Origin: Kribbella capetownensis
Lineage (GTDB): Bacteria > Actinomycetota > Actinomycetes > Propionibacteriales > Kribbellaceae
Direction of reading: 5' to 3'
Length of the DNA stretch: 64,000 nt
NCBI RefSeq assembly: GCF_004331485.1
Contig: NZ_SJKD01000002.1
Span: forward strand, 124,001-188,000
Both the position numbers and the translations under genes were made by a program. Under the pieces are notes generated by a model that made no database searches, was not told the DNA's origin, and was given only the letters and a program-made list of their open reading frames with translations. Below are positions 8,104-16,048 of this stretch, in pieces. Within the stretch, counting starts at the first letter, position 1, and the number at the start of each line of letters is the position of its first letter.

Positions 8104-9030
8104 GTGACCTTCGAGACGAGGACGGCGCCGTACCGGCGTGAGCTGCTGCACCACTGCTACCGCATGTCCGGCTCGATCCACGACGCGGAGGATCTGCTGC
8201 AGGAAACCATGGTGCGTGCCTGGCGTGCCTTCGACCGGTACGACGAGACCAGGGCGTCGCTGCGCACCTGGCTCTACCGGATCGCCACGAACACCTGCCT
8301 GACCGAGCTCAAGAACCGCGGACGCCGGCCGCTGCCGTCAGGACTGGTCGCCCGCGGTGAGGATCCGGAGGGCGCACTTGTCCGCGGTGAGGAGGTGCCG
8401 TGGCTGCAGCCGTTCCCGGACGACCCCGCGGTCGTGGCCGGGGAGCGCGGTAGCCTGCGGCTCGCTCTGATCGCCGCACTGCAGTTCCTGCCCGCGAAGC
8501 AACGCGCCGTACTGATCCTGCGCGACGTACTGGACTGGTCTGCAGCTGAGGTCGCGACAGCCCTCGAGGTGACGCCGGCCTCGGTCAACAGTGCGCTCCA
8601 GCGCGCCCGCGGGAAGCTCGCCGACACCGGACTGGCCGAGGACGACGTACTCGAGCCCGATGACCCGCGCTCCCGGCAGCTCGTCGAGAAGTACATCGCC
8701 GCGTTCGAGAAGGCGGACGTCGGCGCGTTCGCGGAGCTGCTCACGGCGGACGTCGTACTGGAGATGCCGCCGTTCTACAACTGGTACGCCGGACGCGAGG
8801 ACCACCTGCGGTTCGTGGCGCGGGTCTTCGCGCTGCGTGGTACCGACTGGCGGGTGTTCCCGATCGCGGCCAACGGCCAGGCCGGGATCGCGGTCTACCG
8901 CGGTGAGGGTGATGTCCACAGGCTGCACACCCTGCATGTCTTCACCATCACCGCGGCCGGCATCAGCCACAACCGGGTCTTCCAGGACGAGGCCGTCTTC
9001 GCGGCGTTCGGGCTAGCTCCCACTCTCTGA
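8104..9030 (+). CDS. ECF sigma factor with SnoaL-like C-terminal domain
   Basis: A 308-residue protein starting at GTG 8104. Region sigma-2 (HHCYRMSGSIHDAEDLLQET..RAWRAFDRYDE, with the LRTWLYRIATN helix) is followed by a linker and region sigma-4 (LPAKQRAVLILRDVLDWSAAEVATALEVTPASVNSALQRAR, residues about 135-175). The remaining 120 residues (VEKYIAAFEKADVGAFAELLTADVVLEMPP..) form a SnoaL/NTF2-like domain. This layout marks the large actinobacterial ECF groups (SigJ-like, SigX5/TIGR02960-like) that have no separate anti-sigma factor; the tail is thought to control activity in cis. The 3' end overlaps the convergent DHFR-like gene by 18 bases. Confidence 0.9.
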   Translation: MTFETRTAPYRRELLHHCYRMSGSIHDAEDLLQETMVRAWRAFDRYDETRASLRTWLYRIATNTCLTELKNRGRRPLPSGLVARGEDPEGALVRGEEVPWLQPFPDDPAVVAGERGSLRLALIAALQFLPAKQRAVLILRDVLDWSAAEVATALEVTPASVNSALQRARGKLADTGLAEDDVLEPDDPRSRQLVEKYIAAFEKADVGAFAELLTADVVLEMPPFYNWYAGREDHLRFVARVFALRGTDWRVFPIAANGQAGIAVYRGEGDVHRLHTLHVFTITAAGISHNRVFQDEAVFAAFGLAPTL

Positions 9031-9579
9031 CCGCTGGTACGTCGCCAGGGTCGCCGCGCCGGCCCGGTCGACCGAGGCCAGCCGCAGGTGCACCGGCGAC
9101 GCCAGGTCCGGGAACAACTTGGTGCCGGAGCCGATGATCGACGGGAAGGTGAGCAGCCGGTACTCGTCGACGAGGTCGGCAGCCTGGAGTGCGTGGACGA
9201 TGCTCAGGCTGCCGGTGACGACGACGTCGCGCGTCTCGGTGTGCACGTAGTCGGTCAGCGAGCCGTCGAGCACGCTCGAGTTGGACCAGGCGGAGATGTC
9301 GGTCAGCGTGTGCGACGCGACGACCTTGGCCATCTTGTTCATCCGGGTGGAGAACTCGTCGGTGCGGTTCGGCCAGAGCCGGCTGAACAGCTGCCAGCTG
9401 GTGCGGCCGAGCAGCATCACGCCCTCGTCCATCACCCGGCCCAGCCGGAACTTGTCCCCGGCGACGGTCTCCGGTCCGTGCCGGAACGCCCAGCCGCCGC
9501 CCGGCGTACCGGCCGAGCCGTCCGGATCCGACACCACACCGTCCAGGCTGACGAACTCGATCACGATGACGCGTCCCAT
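9013..9579 (-). CDS. dihydrofolate reductase-like (RibD C-terminal) protein
   Basis: A 188-residue protein starting at ATG 9579 with a GGGAG ribosome site. It begins with GRVIVIEFVSLDGVVSDPDG, the first strand and substrate loop of the DHFR/RibD-C fold, carries LLGRTSWQLFSRLWPN where NADPH is bound, and ends with DEYRLLTFPSIIGSGTKLFPD, the typical C-terminal strand pair. Such proteins are common in actinobacteria next to ECF sigma factors of the SnoaL-tailed type, but true folate reductase activity has rarely been shown. The stop lies inside the end of the sigma gene. A second member of this family is at 59963. Confidence 0.85.
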   Translation of the reverse strand: MGRVIVIEFVSLDGVVSDPDGSAGTPGGGWAFRHGPETVAGDKFRLGRVMDEGVMLLGRTSWQLFSRLWPNRTDEFSTRMNKMAKVVASHTLTDISAWSNSSVLDGSLTDYVHTETRDVVVTGSLSIVHALQAADLVDEYRLLTFPSIIGSGTKLFPDLASPVHLRLASVDRAGAATLATYQRSESGS

Positions 9580-9687
9580 GACGTACTCCCTTTGGTCTGG
9601 AGGAACTGACAGGGGTACGTACCGCCGGGACGGCCCGGATTCAGCGGGCGAGCGCTTACCGAAAATGTGATCTGCATCATGTCTTGA

Positions 9688-9724
9688 CCGGATACAGGCG
9701 CCCGCCTACTGTATCCGGTATACC
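9688..9724. promoter_or_regulatory. GTAT-rich inverted repeats before the hyi relic
   Basis: CCGGATACA (9688-9696) and its exact complement TGTATCCGG (9710-9718) flank 13 bases, and the right arm runs into the palindrome GGTATACC (9717-9724). The sites share the GTAT core seen before sucC/oxlT, oxc and the formate dehydrogenase block. Just upstream, TGTGATCTGCATCATG (9666-9681) is a weak CRP-like sequence. Probably the old promoter of the gene now reduced to a relic. Confidence 0.5.
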
Positions 9725-9750
9725 AAGCCCCTCCGGAAGGTGGGACACGC

Positions 9751-9845
9751 ATGGGCACCGCACGGTTCGCCGTCAACTGCTCGATCCTGTTCACCGAGCT
9801 CCCGCTGCTGGAGCGGCCCGCCGCGGCGCGCGCCGCCGGTGCCCA
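9751..9845 (+). pseudogene. hyi: relic of hydroxypyruvate isomerase (N-terminal fragment)
   Basis: An ATG at 9751 opens a frame whose first 30 residues, ending ILFTELPLLERPAAARAAG, closely resemble the start of hydroxypyruvate isomerase (Hyi, a TIM-barrel enzyme of about 260 residues). After this point the family sequence stops; what follows (to about 9941) is unrelated to Hyi in any frame, so the body of the gene was deleted. Hyi belongs to the glyoxylate carboligase (glycerate) pathway, the route by which oxalate and glyoxylate are assimilated. The promoter-like region is still in place. Upstream 9580-9687 has no gene; 9846-9950 holds a short frame ending at 9941 (..EPALYRAAPGTALRSPDTT) that may be the tail of another deleted gene which I cannot name. 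Confidence 0.65.
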
Positions 9846-9950
9846 CCGCATCCGGCCCGAGGGACCAAGGTCGTATCCGGTGAGCCCGCGCTCTACCGCG
9901 CGGCACCCGGCACGGCACTTCGCTCACCGGACACGACCTAGGAGACAGCC

Positions 9951-10976
9951 ATGAAAGTTGCGGTTCTCGGCGCCGGTGCGATCGGCGCGTACGTCGGTGC
10001 GGCTCTGCATCGTGGTGGGACGGAGGTCCATCTGGTTGCCCGCGGCGCCCATCTGGACGCGATCCGCTCCGGTGGTGTGAAAGTACTCAGTCCGCGCGGT
10101 GACTTCGAGGCGCGGACGCCGGCCACCGACGACCCGGCCGAGGTCGGTCCGGTCGACTACATCTTCCTCGGGCTGAAGGCGAACTCCTATGCGAGTGCCG
10201 GCCCGTTGGTCGAGCCGTTGCTGCACGACAGGACGGTCGTGATCGCGGCCCAGAACGGCATCCCGTGGTGGTACTTCCATGGCCTCAAGGGACCGTACGA
10301 GGGCCGCCGGATCGAGTCGGTTGACCCCGACGGCTCGGTGACCGAGGTGCTGGCGCTCGACCGTGCGGTGGGCTGCGTTGTCTACTGCTCGACCGAACTC
10401 GAAGGACCGGGGCTCGTACGCCATCTGGAAGGCACGCGATTCTCGATCGGCGAACCGGGCGGCGGTGTCTCGGATCGGTGTACGGCGTTCAGCGAGGCGA
10501 TGATCGCCGGTGGGTTGAAGTGCCCGGTCGAGGCGGATATCCGTGAGGACATCTGGATCAAGCTGCTCGGCAACGCGGCGTTCAACCCGATCAGTGCACT
10601 GGCCCGGGCGACGATGGTGGAGATCGCCCAGCATCAGGGGACGCGGGCGATGATCCGGCTGATGATGGAGGAGACGCTGGAGATCGCGGCCGCGGTCGGC
10701 TGTCACCCGGACATCTCGGTGGACAAGCGGATCAACGGCGCCGAGCGGGTCGGTGAGCACAAGACCTCGATGCTCCAGGACCTGGAGAAGGACAAGCCGC
10801 TCGAGCTCGACGTGATCCTCGCCGCTGTCGTCGAGTTGGCCGACCTCACCGATACCAAGGCGCCCACTTTGCGCGCGGTCCACGCCGTCGCCGACCTCCT
10901 CGCCAGCAAGATCGGCACCGGCCCGTCGCTCGCGCACGCCCCGACGTCCGCTCCCGCGCCGGCGGCGCGCTCCTGA
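9951..10976 (+). CDS. ketopantoate reductase family oxidoreductase (PanE/ApbA-like)
   Basis: A 341-residue protein starting at ATG 9951 behind TAGGAGA. The N-terminal NADPH-binding loop is canonical (KVAVLGAGAIGAYVGAALHRGG), and LGLKANSYAS and QNGIPWWYF match the coenzyme and substrate segments of the 2-dehydropantoate 2-reductase family. The C-terminal domain carries IWIKLLGNAAFNPISALA (the Lys-x4-N-x3-N active-site region) and a long helix with MLQDLEKDKPLELD, as in PanE (Ser/Gln-Asp). Within this family many members act on other 2-keto acids; the place behind a relic of hyi suggests a hydroxy-/keto-acid role rather than pantothenate synthesis. The tail after residue 320 is Ala/Pro-rich and disordered. 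Confidence 0.85.
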   Translation: MKVAVLGAGAIGAYVGAALHRGGTEVHLVARGAHLDAIRSGGVKVLSPRGDFEARTPATDDPAEVGPVDYIFLGLKANSYASAGPLVEPLLHDRTVVIAAQNGIPWWYFHGLKGPYEGRRIESVDPDGSVTEVLALDRAVGCVVYCSTELEGPGLVRHLEGTRFSIGEPGGGVSDRCTAFSEAMIAGGLKCPVEADIREDIWIKLLGNAAFNPISALARATMVEIAQHQGTRAMIRLMMEETLEIAAAVGCHPDISVDKRINGAERVGEHKTSMLQDLEKDKPLELDVILAAVVELADLTDTKAPTLRAVHAVADLLASKIGTGPSLAHAPTSAPAPAARS

Positions 10977-10979
10977 GCC

Positions 10980-11014
10980 AGGTGGGTCCGGCCACAGCGA
11001 CGCCGGACCCACCT
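10980..11014. terminator. hairpin between convergent panE-like and GH35 genes
   Basis: AGGTGGGTCCGGC and its exact complement GCCGGACCCACCT form a 13-base-pair stem with a 9-base loop, directly between two convergent stop codons. Confidence 0.8.
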
Positions 11015-11021
11015 GTTCCAC

Positions 11022-12761
11022 CTACAGTTCGAGCGGCCCCAGCGAAGGCTCGCCCACGAAGTGCGCCACCGGCTCGGCCATCACGTCCAGTTCGAGAACG
11101 ACGAGTTCGTTGCGGCCAGGACGAAGTACCGGGCCTGGCACATACAACGTCTCCTGCGGACCCCGCCGCCAGTACCGCCCCAGGTCGAACCCGTTCACCC
11201 AGGCGATCCCCTTGCCCCAAGCAACGGTCGACAGGAAGTGGTCCACCGGCTCCCCGACCTCGAACGACGCCCGCCAAGCCGTGGGGCCGACACCGAGGAC
11301 ATCCGGCTCGACGGAGTCCCACAGCCGCGGCACCGCCTCTACATCGATCACACACACCGACCACTCGGTCAGCTCGGTCGACCCCACCCGAACCGGACCG
11401 ATCAGCCCTTTGGGCTCGCCGAGGCGCCGGCCGTAGTTCACCCGCCCCTGATCCTCGACCACGATCTCAAGCCGCCCGCCACGCGGCAGCATCAATGCAC
11501 GATCGTGCCGCTCCCGGTCGAGGACCCCAACCGGAGCACCGCCCAGGAACACGTACGCCCGATCCCGCACCTCGCCGACACTCAGCAACACCGGAACCTC
11601 GGCGCGCACCTCGGTGCGAAACAACGCCAACCGCGCGTCGAGCTCGTCCAGCGACGGAAGTACGTCGTACGACGCCCAGTTGCCCCAGGCATCCGGATCG
11701 GCAAGCAACCGCACCGGCGAACCAAGCACTGCCGAGGTCTCGGGCGCCCGCGGCCGCGACGCCGGGACAATGTCGGGGACGGGCGCGTACCGCGAGATCA
11801 CCTCGCGGAAGGCGTGGAACTTCGCGGTCGGGTTCCCCGCCTCGTCCAGCGGCGCGTCATAGTCGTACGACGTGATGGTCGGACGATAGACGCCCTTGTC
11901 ATTGGCCCCACTGGTCAACCCGAAGTTCGTGCCACCGTGGAACATGTAGATGTTCACCGAGGCACCGGCCGCCAGCAACGCGTCTAGTTCGGCGGCGGCG
12001 TCGGCGGCGCTGGTCGTGTGATGCGGCCCGCCCCAGTAGTCGAACCAGCCCTCCCAGAACTCCATGCACATCAACGGCCCGCTCGGCTGGTGCTTGCGCA
12101 ACGTCGTCAGCCGCTCTCCTGCCCGCGATCCGAACGACGCGGTCCGCAGTACGCCGTCCAGTCCGCCGGCCGCCAGCATCGCGTCGACCGGCTGGTCGAC
12201 GGTCACCAGCGGCACCGTGATCCCGGCGTTCTGGATGATCTCGGCGACCGCCTTCAGATAGGTCTCGTCGTCGCCGAACGCGCCGTACTCGTTCTCCACC
12301 TGGACCAGCAGGACCGGTCCGCCTTGGTCGACCTGCAGCGGCCGGACGATCCGCAGTACGGCGTCCAGGTACTCCTCGATCGCGGCCAGGAACCGTGGTT
12401 CGTTGCGGCGCACCCCCACGCCCGGCTCCCGGAAGAGCCAGGCGGGGAGGCCGCCGTTGTCCCACTCCGCGCAGATGTACGGTCCCGGCCGGACGATTGC
12501 GTACAGGCCGGCCGCGGCCACCTCCCGCAGGAAGCGTTCGAGGTCGAGCATCCCCGTGGTGTCGAAGACACCTGGCCGGGGACTGTGCGCGTTCCACGGG
12601 ATGTACGTCTCGATGGTGTTGAGCCCCATCAGGCGGGCCTTCTCGATCCGGTCGGCCCAGCTGTCCGGGTGCACCCGGAAGTAGTGCAGTGCCCCGGACA
12701 GGATCCGGAAGGGCGCGCCGTCGAGAAGGAAGTCGGACTCACCGATCGCGAAGTGGGACAC
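11022..12761 (-). CDS. beta-galactosidase, glycoside hydrolase family 35
   Basis: A 579-residue enzyme starting at GTG 12761, three bases after the stop of the binding-protein gene. The family 35 TIM barrel is well kept: ILSGALHYFRVHPDSWADRI at the start, GLNTIETYIPWNAHSP, RPGPYICAEWDNGGLPAWL, the acid/base Glu158 in QVENEYGAFG and the nucleophile Glu234 in CMEFWEGWFDYWGG. The C-terminal half holds the usual jelly-roll domains. There is no signal peptide, so it works inside the cell on imported oligosaccharides with beta-galactosyl ends. It is the last gene of the operon with the sugar ABC transporter, whose LacI regulator is divergent. Confidence 0.93.
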   Translation of the reverse strand: MSHFAIGESDFLLDGAPFRILSGALHYFRVHPDSWADRIEKARLMGLNTIETYIPWNAHSPRPGVFDTTGMLDLERFLREVAAAGLYAIVRPGPYICAEWDNGGLPAWLFREPGVGVRRNEPRFLAAIEEYLDAVLRIVRPLQVDQGGPVLLVQVENEYGAFGDDETYLKAVAEIIQNAGITVPLVTVDQPVDAMLAAGGLDGVLRTASFGSRAGERLTTLRKHQPSGPLMCMEFWEGWFDYWGGPHHTTSAADAAAELDALLAAGASVNIYMFHGGTNFGLTSGANDKGVYRPTITSYDYDAPLDEAGNPTAKFHAFREVISRYAPVPDIVPASRPRAPETSAVLGSPVRLLADPDAWGNWASYDVLPSLDELDARLALFRTEVRAEVPVLLSVGEVRDRAYVFLGGAPVGVLDRERHDRALMLPRGGRLEIVVEDQGRVNYGRRLGEPKGLIGPVRVGSTELTEWSVCVIDVEAVPRLWDSVEPDVLGVGPTAWRASFEVGEPVDHFLSTVAWGKGIAWVNGFDLGRYWRRGPQETLYVPGPVLRPGRNELVVLELDVMAEPVAHFVGEPSLGPLEL

Positions 12762-12764
12762 AGG

Positions 12765-14117
12765 TCAGCCGTTCACCTGGAAGCCCTGCTGATTGCCATA
12801 GGCAACCAGAGCGTCCTGCCAGGACTTCAGGCCGGCGTCCAGGTCGGACTTGGCCTGGTACGACTTGCCCACGGTGTCGCCGTAGATGCTGTTCGCGTAC
12901 AGCTCGTACGGCAGGTAGGTCCAGCCCTTGACGACCGTGCCGGCCGCGCCGGTGAGCACCTCGTTGATCTTCTGACCGCCGAAGTAGGCACTGGCCTTGC
13001 CGACGAACGCCGGGTCCTCGAGGTCGGCCGTGGTCGCCGGGAAGCCGCCGCTGGCGAGGAACGGTTTCACGCCCTCGTCGTGGTTGAGCCACCGCACGAA
13101 CGCCGCCGCGAGGGCTGGGTTCTTGCTCTGCTTCAGGACGGACTCGGTGCTGCCGCCGTTCTCCGCGGTGGCCGGCCGGCCGTCGTACGTCGGCATCGGA
13201 GCGACCCGCCACTTGCCCGCGCCGGCCTTGACCGACGCCTCCATCACGCCCGGCATCCAGGCACCGGTCGGCAGGGTCGCGATGGTGCCGTCGCCGAGTG
13301 CCTTGAACCACTCGTCGGTCCAGCCCGGGATCGCGGAGACCAGGCCGCCCTCGACGAGCTGGTTCCAGCTGCCGGTCCACTTCTTCGAGCCGTCGTCCTG
13401 CAGGTTGATGCTGATGTTCTTGCCGTCGGTCTTGAACGGCGTACCGCCGGCCTGCCAGATCATCGACGTGGTGAAGCCGGCGTCACCGGAGTCGTTGGTG
13501 ATGTAGGCCTTCGGGTTGGCCGCGTGCAGCTTCTTGGCGGCGGCGACGTACTCGTCCCAGGTCTTCGGCACGGTCAGGCCATACTTGTCGAAGACGTCCT
13601 TGTTGTAGAACAGCGCCATCGGCCCGGAGTCCTGCGGCAGGCCGAAGAGACCGCTGCCCGCGTGCACGGCGGCCCAGGTCGAGGCGGTGTACGCCGACTC
13701 GTACTGGCTGAAGCCGTACTGGTTCAGGTCGACGAGCGAGCCGGGCAGCGCGAACTGCGGTAGCGCCTGGTACTCGATCTGGGCCACGTCCGGAGCACCC
13801 GAGCCGGCCTTGATCGCGTTCTGCAGCTTGGTGTAGTGGTCGTTGCCGGTGCCCGCGTTGACGTAGTTGACCTTGACGTTCGGGTACTGCTTCACGAACG
13901 CGTCGACCTGCGCCTGCGCCGACGGTGTCCAGCTCCAGTACGTGATCTCGCCGCCGGCCTTCAACGCCGCGTCCACGGCGTCGGCTGAGCCCGTGGTCGT
14001 ACCGCCGCTCGCGCTGTCGTCGGACGATCCGCCGCCGCACGCCGCGACGACGGCCAGCGCCGTCAGTGCGGCTCCGGCAACCACCAGCTGCCGGAGGCCA
14101 CGAAGGTGTGACTTCAT
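12765..14117 (-). CDS. extracellular sugar-binding lipoprotein of ABC transporter
   Basis: A 450-residue CUT1-type solute-binding protein starting at ATG 14117 (AAAGGAAA site upstream). A lipoprotein signal peptide ends in VVAAC with the lipid-bearing Cys27, followed by a Gly/Ser/Asp linker. The body has the family marks: ITYWSWTPSAQAQVDAFVKQ, VAQIEYQALPQFA, LPQDSGPMALFYNKDVFDKY, and GTIATLPTGAWMPGVM. It hands oligosaccharides to the two permeases encoded downstream of the promoter side (14129-15921). Since the next gene is a family 35 beta-galactosidase, galactosides are the likely cargo. No ATPase gene is present; CUT1 systems of actinobacteria commonly share one ATPase (MsiK). Confidence 0.92.
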   Translation of the reverse strand: MKSHLRGLRQLVVAGAALTALAVVAACGGGSSDDSASGGTTTGSADAVDAALKAGGEITYWSWTPSAQAQVDAFVKQYPNVKVNYVNAGTGNDHYTKLQNAIKAGSGAPDVAQIEYQALPQFALPGSLVDLNQYGFSQYESAYTASTWAAVHAGSGLFGLPQDSGPMALFYNKDVFDKYGLTVPKTWDEYVAAAKKLHAANPKAYITNDSGDAGFTTSMIWQAGGTPFKTDGKNISINLQDDGSKKWTGSWNQLVEGGLVSAIPGWTDEWFKALGDGTIATLPTGAWMPGVMEASVKAGAGKWRVAPMPTYDGRPATAENGGSTESVLKQSKNPALAAAFVRWLNHDEGVKPFLASGGFPATTADLEDPAFVGKASAYFGGQKINEVLTGAAGTVVKGWTYLPYELYANSIYGDTVGKSYQAKSDLDAGLKSWQDALVAYGNQQGFQVNG

Positions 14118-14128
14118 GCTGTTTCCTT

Positions 14129-14992
14129 TCACTTCACACTGCCGGCGCTCAGGCCTGATTGCCAGAAGCGCTGGAGGAGGAGGAAGGCGACCACGAGGGG
14201 CACGATGGTCAGCAACGACCCCGTGATCACCAGGTTGTAGATGGGGCGGGCACCCACGCCGGTCGCCTGGTTGCTCCACTGGGTGAGCCCGACCGTGAGC
14301 GGGTAGAGGTTGGGTTTGCTGAGCATGATCAGCGGCAGGAAGTAGTTGTTCCAGGTCGACACCACCGCGAACAGCAGGGTGGTGACGATGCCCGGGGCAA
14401 GCAGTCGCAGCGCGACGGTGAAGAACGTCCGGACCTCTCCGGCGCCGTCGATCCGGGCCGCCTCGAGGAGCTCGTGCGGTACGGCGTCGGTCGCGTAGAC
14501 CCACATCAGGTACAGCCCGAACGGGCTCACCAGGGACGGGATGATGATCGCCCAGACGGTGTTGGTCAGCCCGAGGTTCGAGAACATCAGGAACGTCGGC
14601 ACCGCCAGCGCGGTCCCGGGGACGGCGACCGCACCCAGCAGCACCGCGAAGACGGCGCGCCGGCCGGCGAACTTGTACTTCGCCAGGCCGTAACCGGCCG
14701 CGGTCGCTAGCAGCGTCGCCCCACCGGCGCCGACGACGACGTACAGCACGGTGTTGCCGAGCCAGCGCAGGAAGATGCCGTCGTTGTAGGTGAGGGTGTC
14801 CTTGATGTTGGTGAAGAACGCGAAGCTCCTGCCGAACCACAACCCCGGACTGGAGAGCAGGTCGGCCTGCGTCTTGGTTGCGCTGAGCAACAACCACAGC
14901 AGGGGCACCAGGGTGTAGACCAGGTACACCACCATCACGCCGGTCAGCAGCCGTGACCGCTTCGGGCGCAGCGGTGAGATCGTCGTACTCAC
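14129..14992 (-). CDS. sugar ABC transporter permease, MalG type
   Basis: A 287-residue inner-membrane protein. The GTG at 14992 overlaps the stop of the preceding permease gene (GTGA), showing translational coupling. It has six predicted membrane helices and the EAA loop HELLEAARIDGAGEVRTFFTVALRLLAPGI that docks the ATPase. The C-terminal LLQRFWQSGLSAGSVK is the typical end of MalG-like subunits. It forms the channel with the MalF-type subunit and receives sugar from the lipoprotein encoded next. Confidence 0.93.
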   Translation of the reverse strand: MSTTISPLRPKRSRLLTGVMVVYLVYTLVPLLWLLLSATKTQADLLSSPGLWFGRSFAFFTNIKDTLTYNDGIFLRWLGNTVLYVVVGAGGATLLATAAGYGLAKYKFAGRRAVFAVLLGAVAVPGTALAVPTFLMFSNLGLTNTVWAIIIPSLVSPFGLYLMWVYATDAVPHELLEAARIDGAGEVRTFFTVALRLLAPGIVTTLLFAVVSTWNNYFLPLIMLSKPNLYPLTVGLTQWSNQATGVGARPIYNLVITGSLLTIVPLVVAFLLLQRFWQSGLSAGSVK

Positions 14993-15921
14993 AGGGCCTC
15001 CCGGGATCCGCGCAGCTGGACGACGTACGCGATGATCGCGGTGATGACGCCCATCACGATCGCGATCGTGGCGGAGTAGTTGAACTGCTGGCCGGCGAAG
15101 GACAGGTTGTAGGCGTACATGTTCGGCGTGTAGTACGTGGTGATCACGTTCGGCGCCAGCGTGCGCAGGATGTTCGGCTCGTTGAACAACTGGAAGCTGC
15201 CGATGATCGAGAAGATGGTGGCGATCACGATCGCGCCACGCAGCGCCGGCAGTTTGACCGCCCGGATGGTCCGGAACGTCCCGGCGCCGTCGATCGCGGC
15301 CGCCTCGTAGAGCTCGCCGGGGATCGTGCGCAGCGCCGAGTAGAAGATCAGCATGTTGTAGCCGACGAACTCCCAGGTGACGATGTTGGCGATCGACGGC
15401 AGCATCCAGGTCCCGCTCAGCGGCTGGATCGCGCTGGTACCGAACAGGTCGTTCAGGTCGGCGGCGAGGCCGAAGTTGTTGCCGTAGATGTAGCCCCACA
15501 TCAGCACGGCGACCACACCCGGTACGGCGTACGGCAGGAAGATCACGATCCGGAAGAAGCTCGCGGCGTGCAGCCGGGCACTGTCGATGGCCAGCGCGGC
15601 CAGCAGCGCGAGGATCAGCATCACCGGCACCTGGACGACCAGGAAGACCGCGACCCGGCCGAACGCCTCCCAGAACTTCGGGTCCTGGAGCGCGTCGAGG
15701 TAGTTGTCCAGTCCGACGAACACGCGGCCGCCGAAGAAGGCCTGCTCGCGGAACAGGCTGAGGTAGATCGCGTACCCGATCGGGGCCAGGAAGGTGAGCG
15801 CGAACACGGCCAGGAACGGGCCGACGAACAGCCACCCCTTGCCGTCCCGACCGGCCCGGCGCCGCCGGGTCCCGGTCGCGCGCAGTGGTCTGATGTGGTC
15901 CTGGGCCACGGACTCCGCCAT
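14989..15921 (-). CDS. sugar ABC transporter permease, MalF type
   Basis: A 310-residue permease and first gene of the sugar operon, starting at ATG 15921. It has six membrane helices, an N-terminal basic stretch (GTRRRRAGRDGKGWLF) and the EAA loop GELYEAAAIDGAGTFRTIRAVKLPALRGAI. Its promoter region holds two copies of the LacI-type operator (15968-15983 and 16002-16017), so the operon is very probably silenced by the divergent LacI protein until the sugar arrives. Confidence 0.93.
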   Translation of the reverse strand: MAESVAQDHIRPLRATGTRRRRAGRDGKGWLFVGPFLAVFALTFLAPIGYAIYLSLFREQAFFGGRVFVGLDNYLDALQDPKFWEAFGRVAVFLVVQVPVMLILALLAALAIDSARLHAASFFRIVIFLPYAVPGVVAVLMWGYIYGNNFGLAADLNDLFGTSAIQPLSGTWMLPSIANIVTWEFVGYNMLIFYSALRTIPGELYEAAAIDGAGTFRTIRAVKLPALRGAIVIATIFSIIGSFQLFNEPNILRTLAPNVITTYYTPNMYAYNLSFAGQQFNYSATIAIVMGVITAIIAYVVQLRGSREAL

Positions 15922-15967
15922 ACGTCCGTCGACCTCCTCTCGCTCCCTCGTCGCCGCGACGCGCGCA

Positions 15968-15983
15968 ATGTTGACGTCAACAT
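15968..15983. promoter_or_regulatory. LacI-type operator 1
   Basis: ATGTTGACGTCAACAT is a perfect 16-base palindrome with the central CG typical of LacI/GalR operators, 47 bases upstream of the MalF-type gene and 66 upstream of the lacI start at 16049. Confidence 0.85.
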
Positions 15984-16001
15984 CAAGTGCGTGACGCTAA
16001 C

Positions 16002-16017
16002 GTGTTTACGTCAACAT
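16002..16017. promoter_or_regulatory. LacI-type operator 2
   Basis: GTGTTTACGTCAACAT repeats operator 1 with two changes; centres are 34 bases apart, about three helical turns, which suits cooperative binding. It covers an in-frame ATG at 16016, one reason to place the lacI start at 16049. Confidence 0.8.
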
Positions 16018-16048
16018 GTCTAGACTCCAGGCAACGCGAGGGAGGGTC

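Noticed and set aside
12018..13763. Long plus-strand open frame across the GH35 and binding-protein genes
   Set aside because: Antisense to two certain genes; composition is Arg/Val/Gly/Asp-rich as expected from a high-GC shadow frame.
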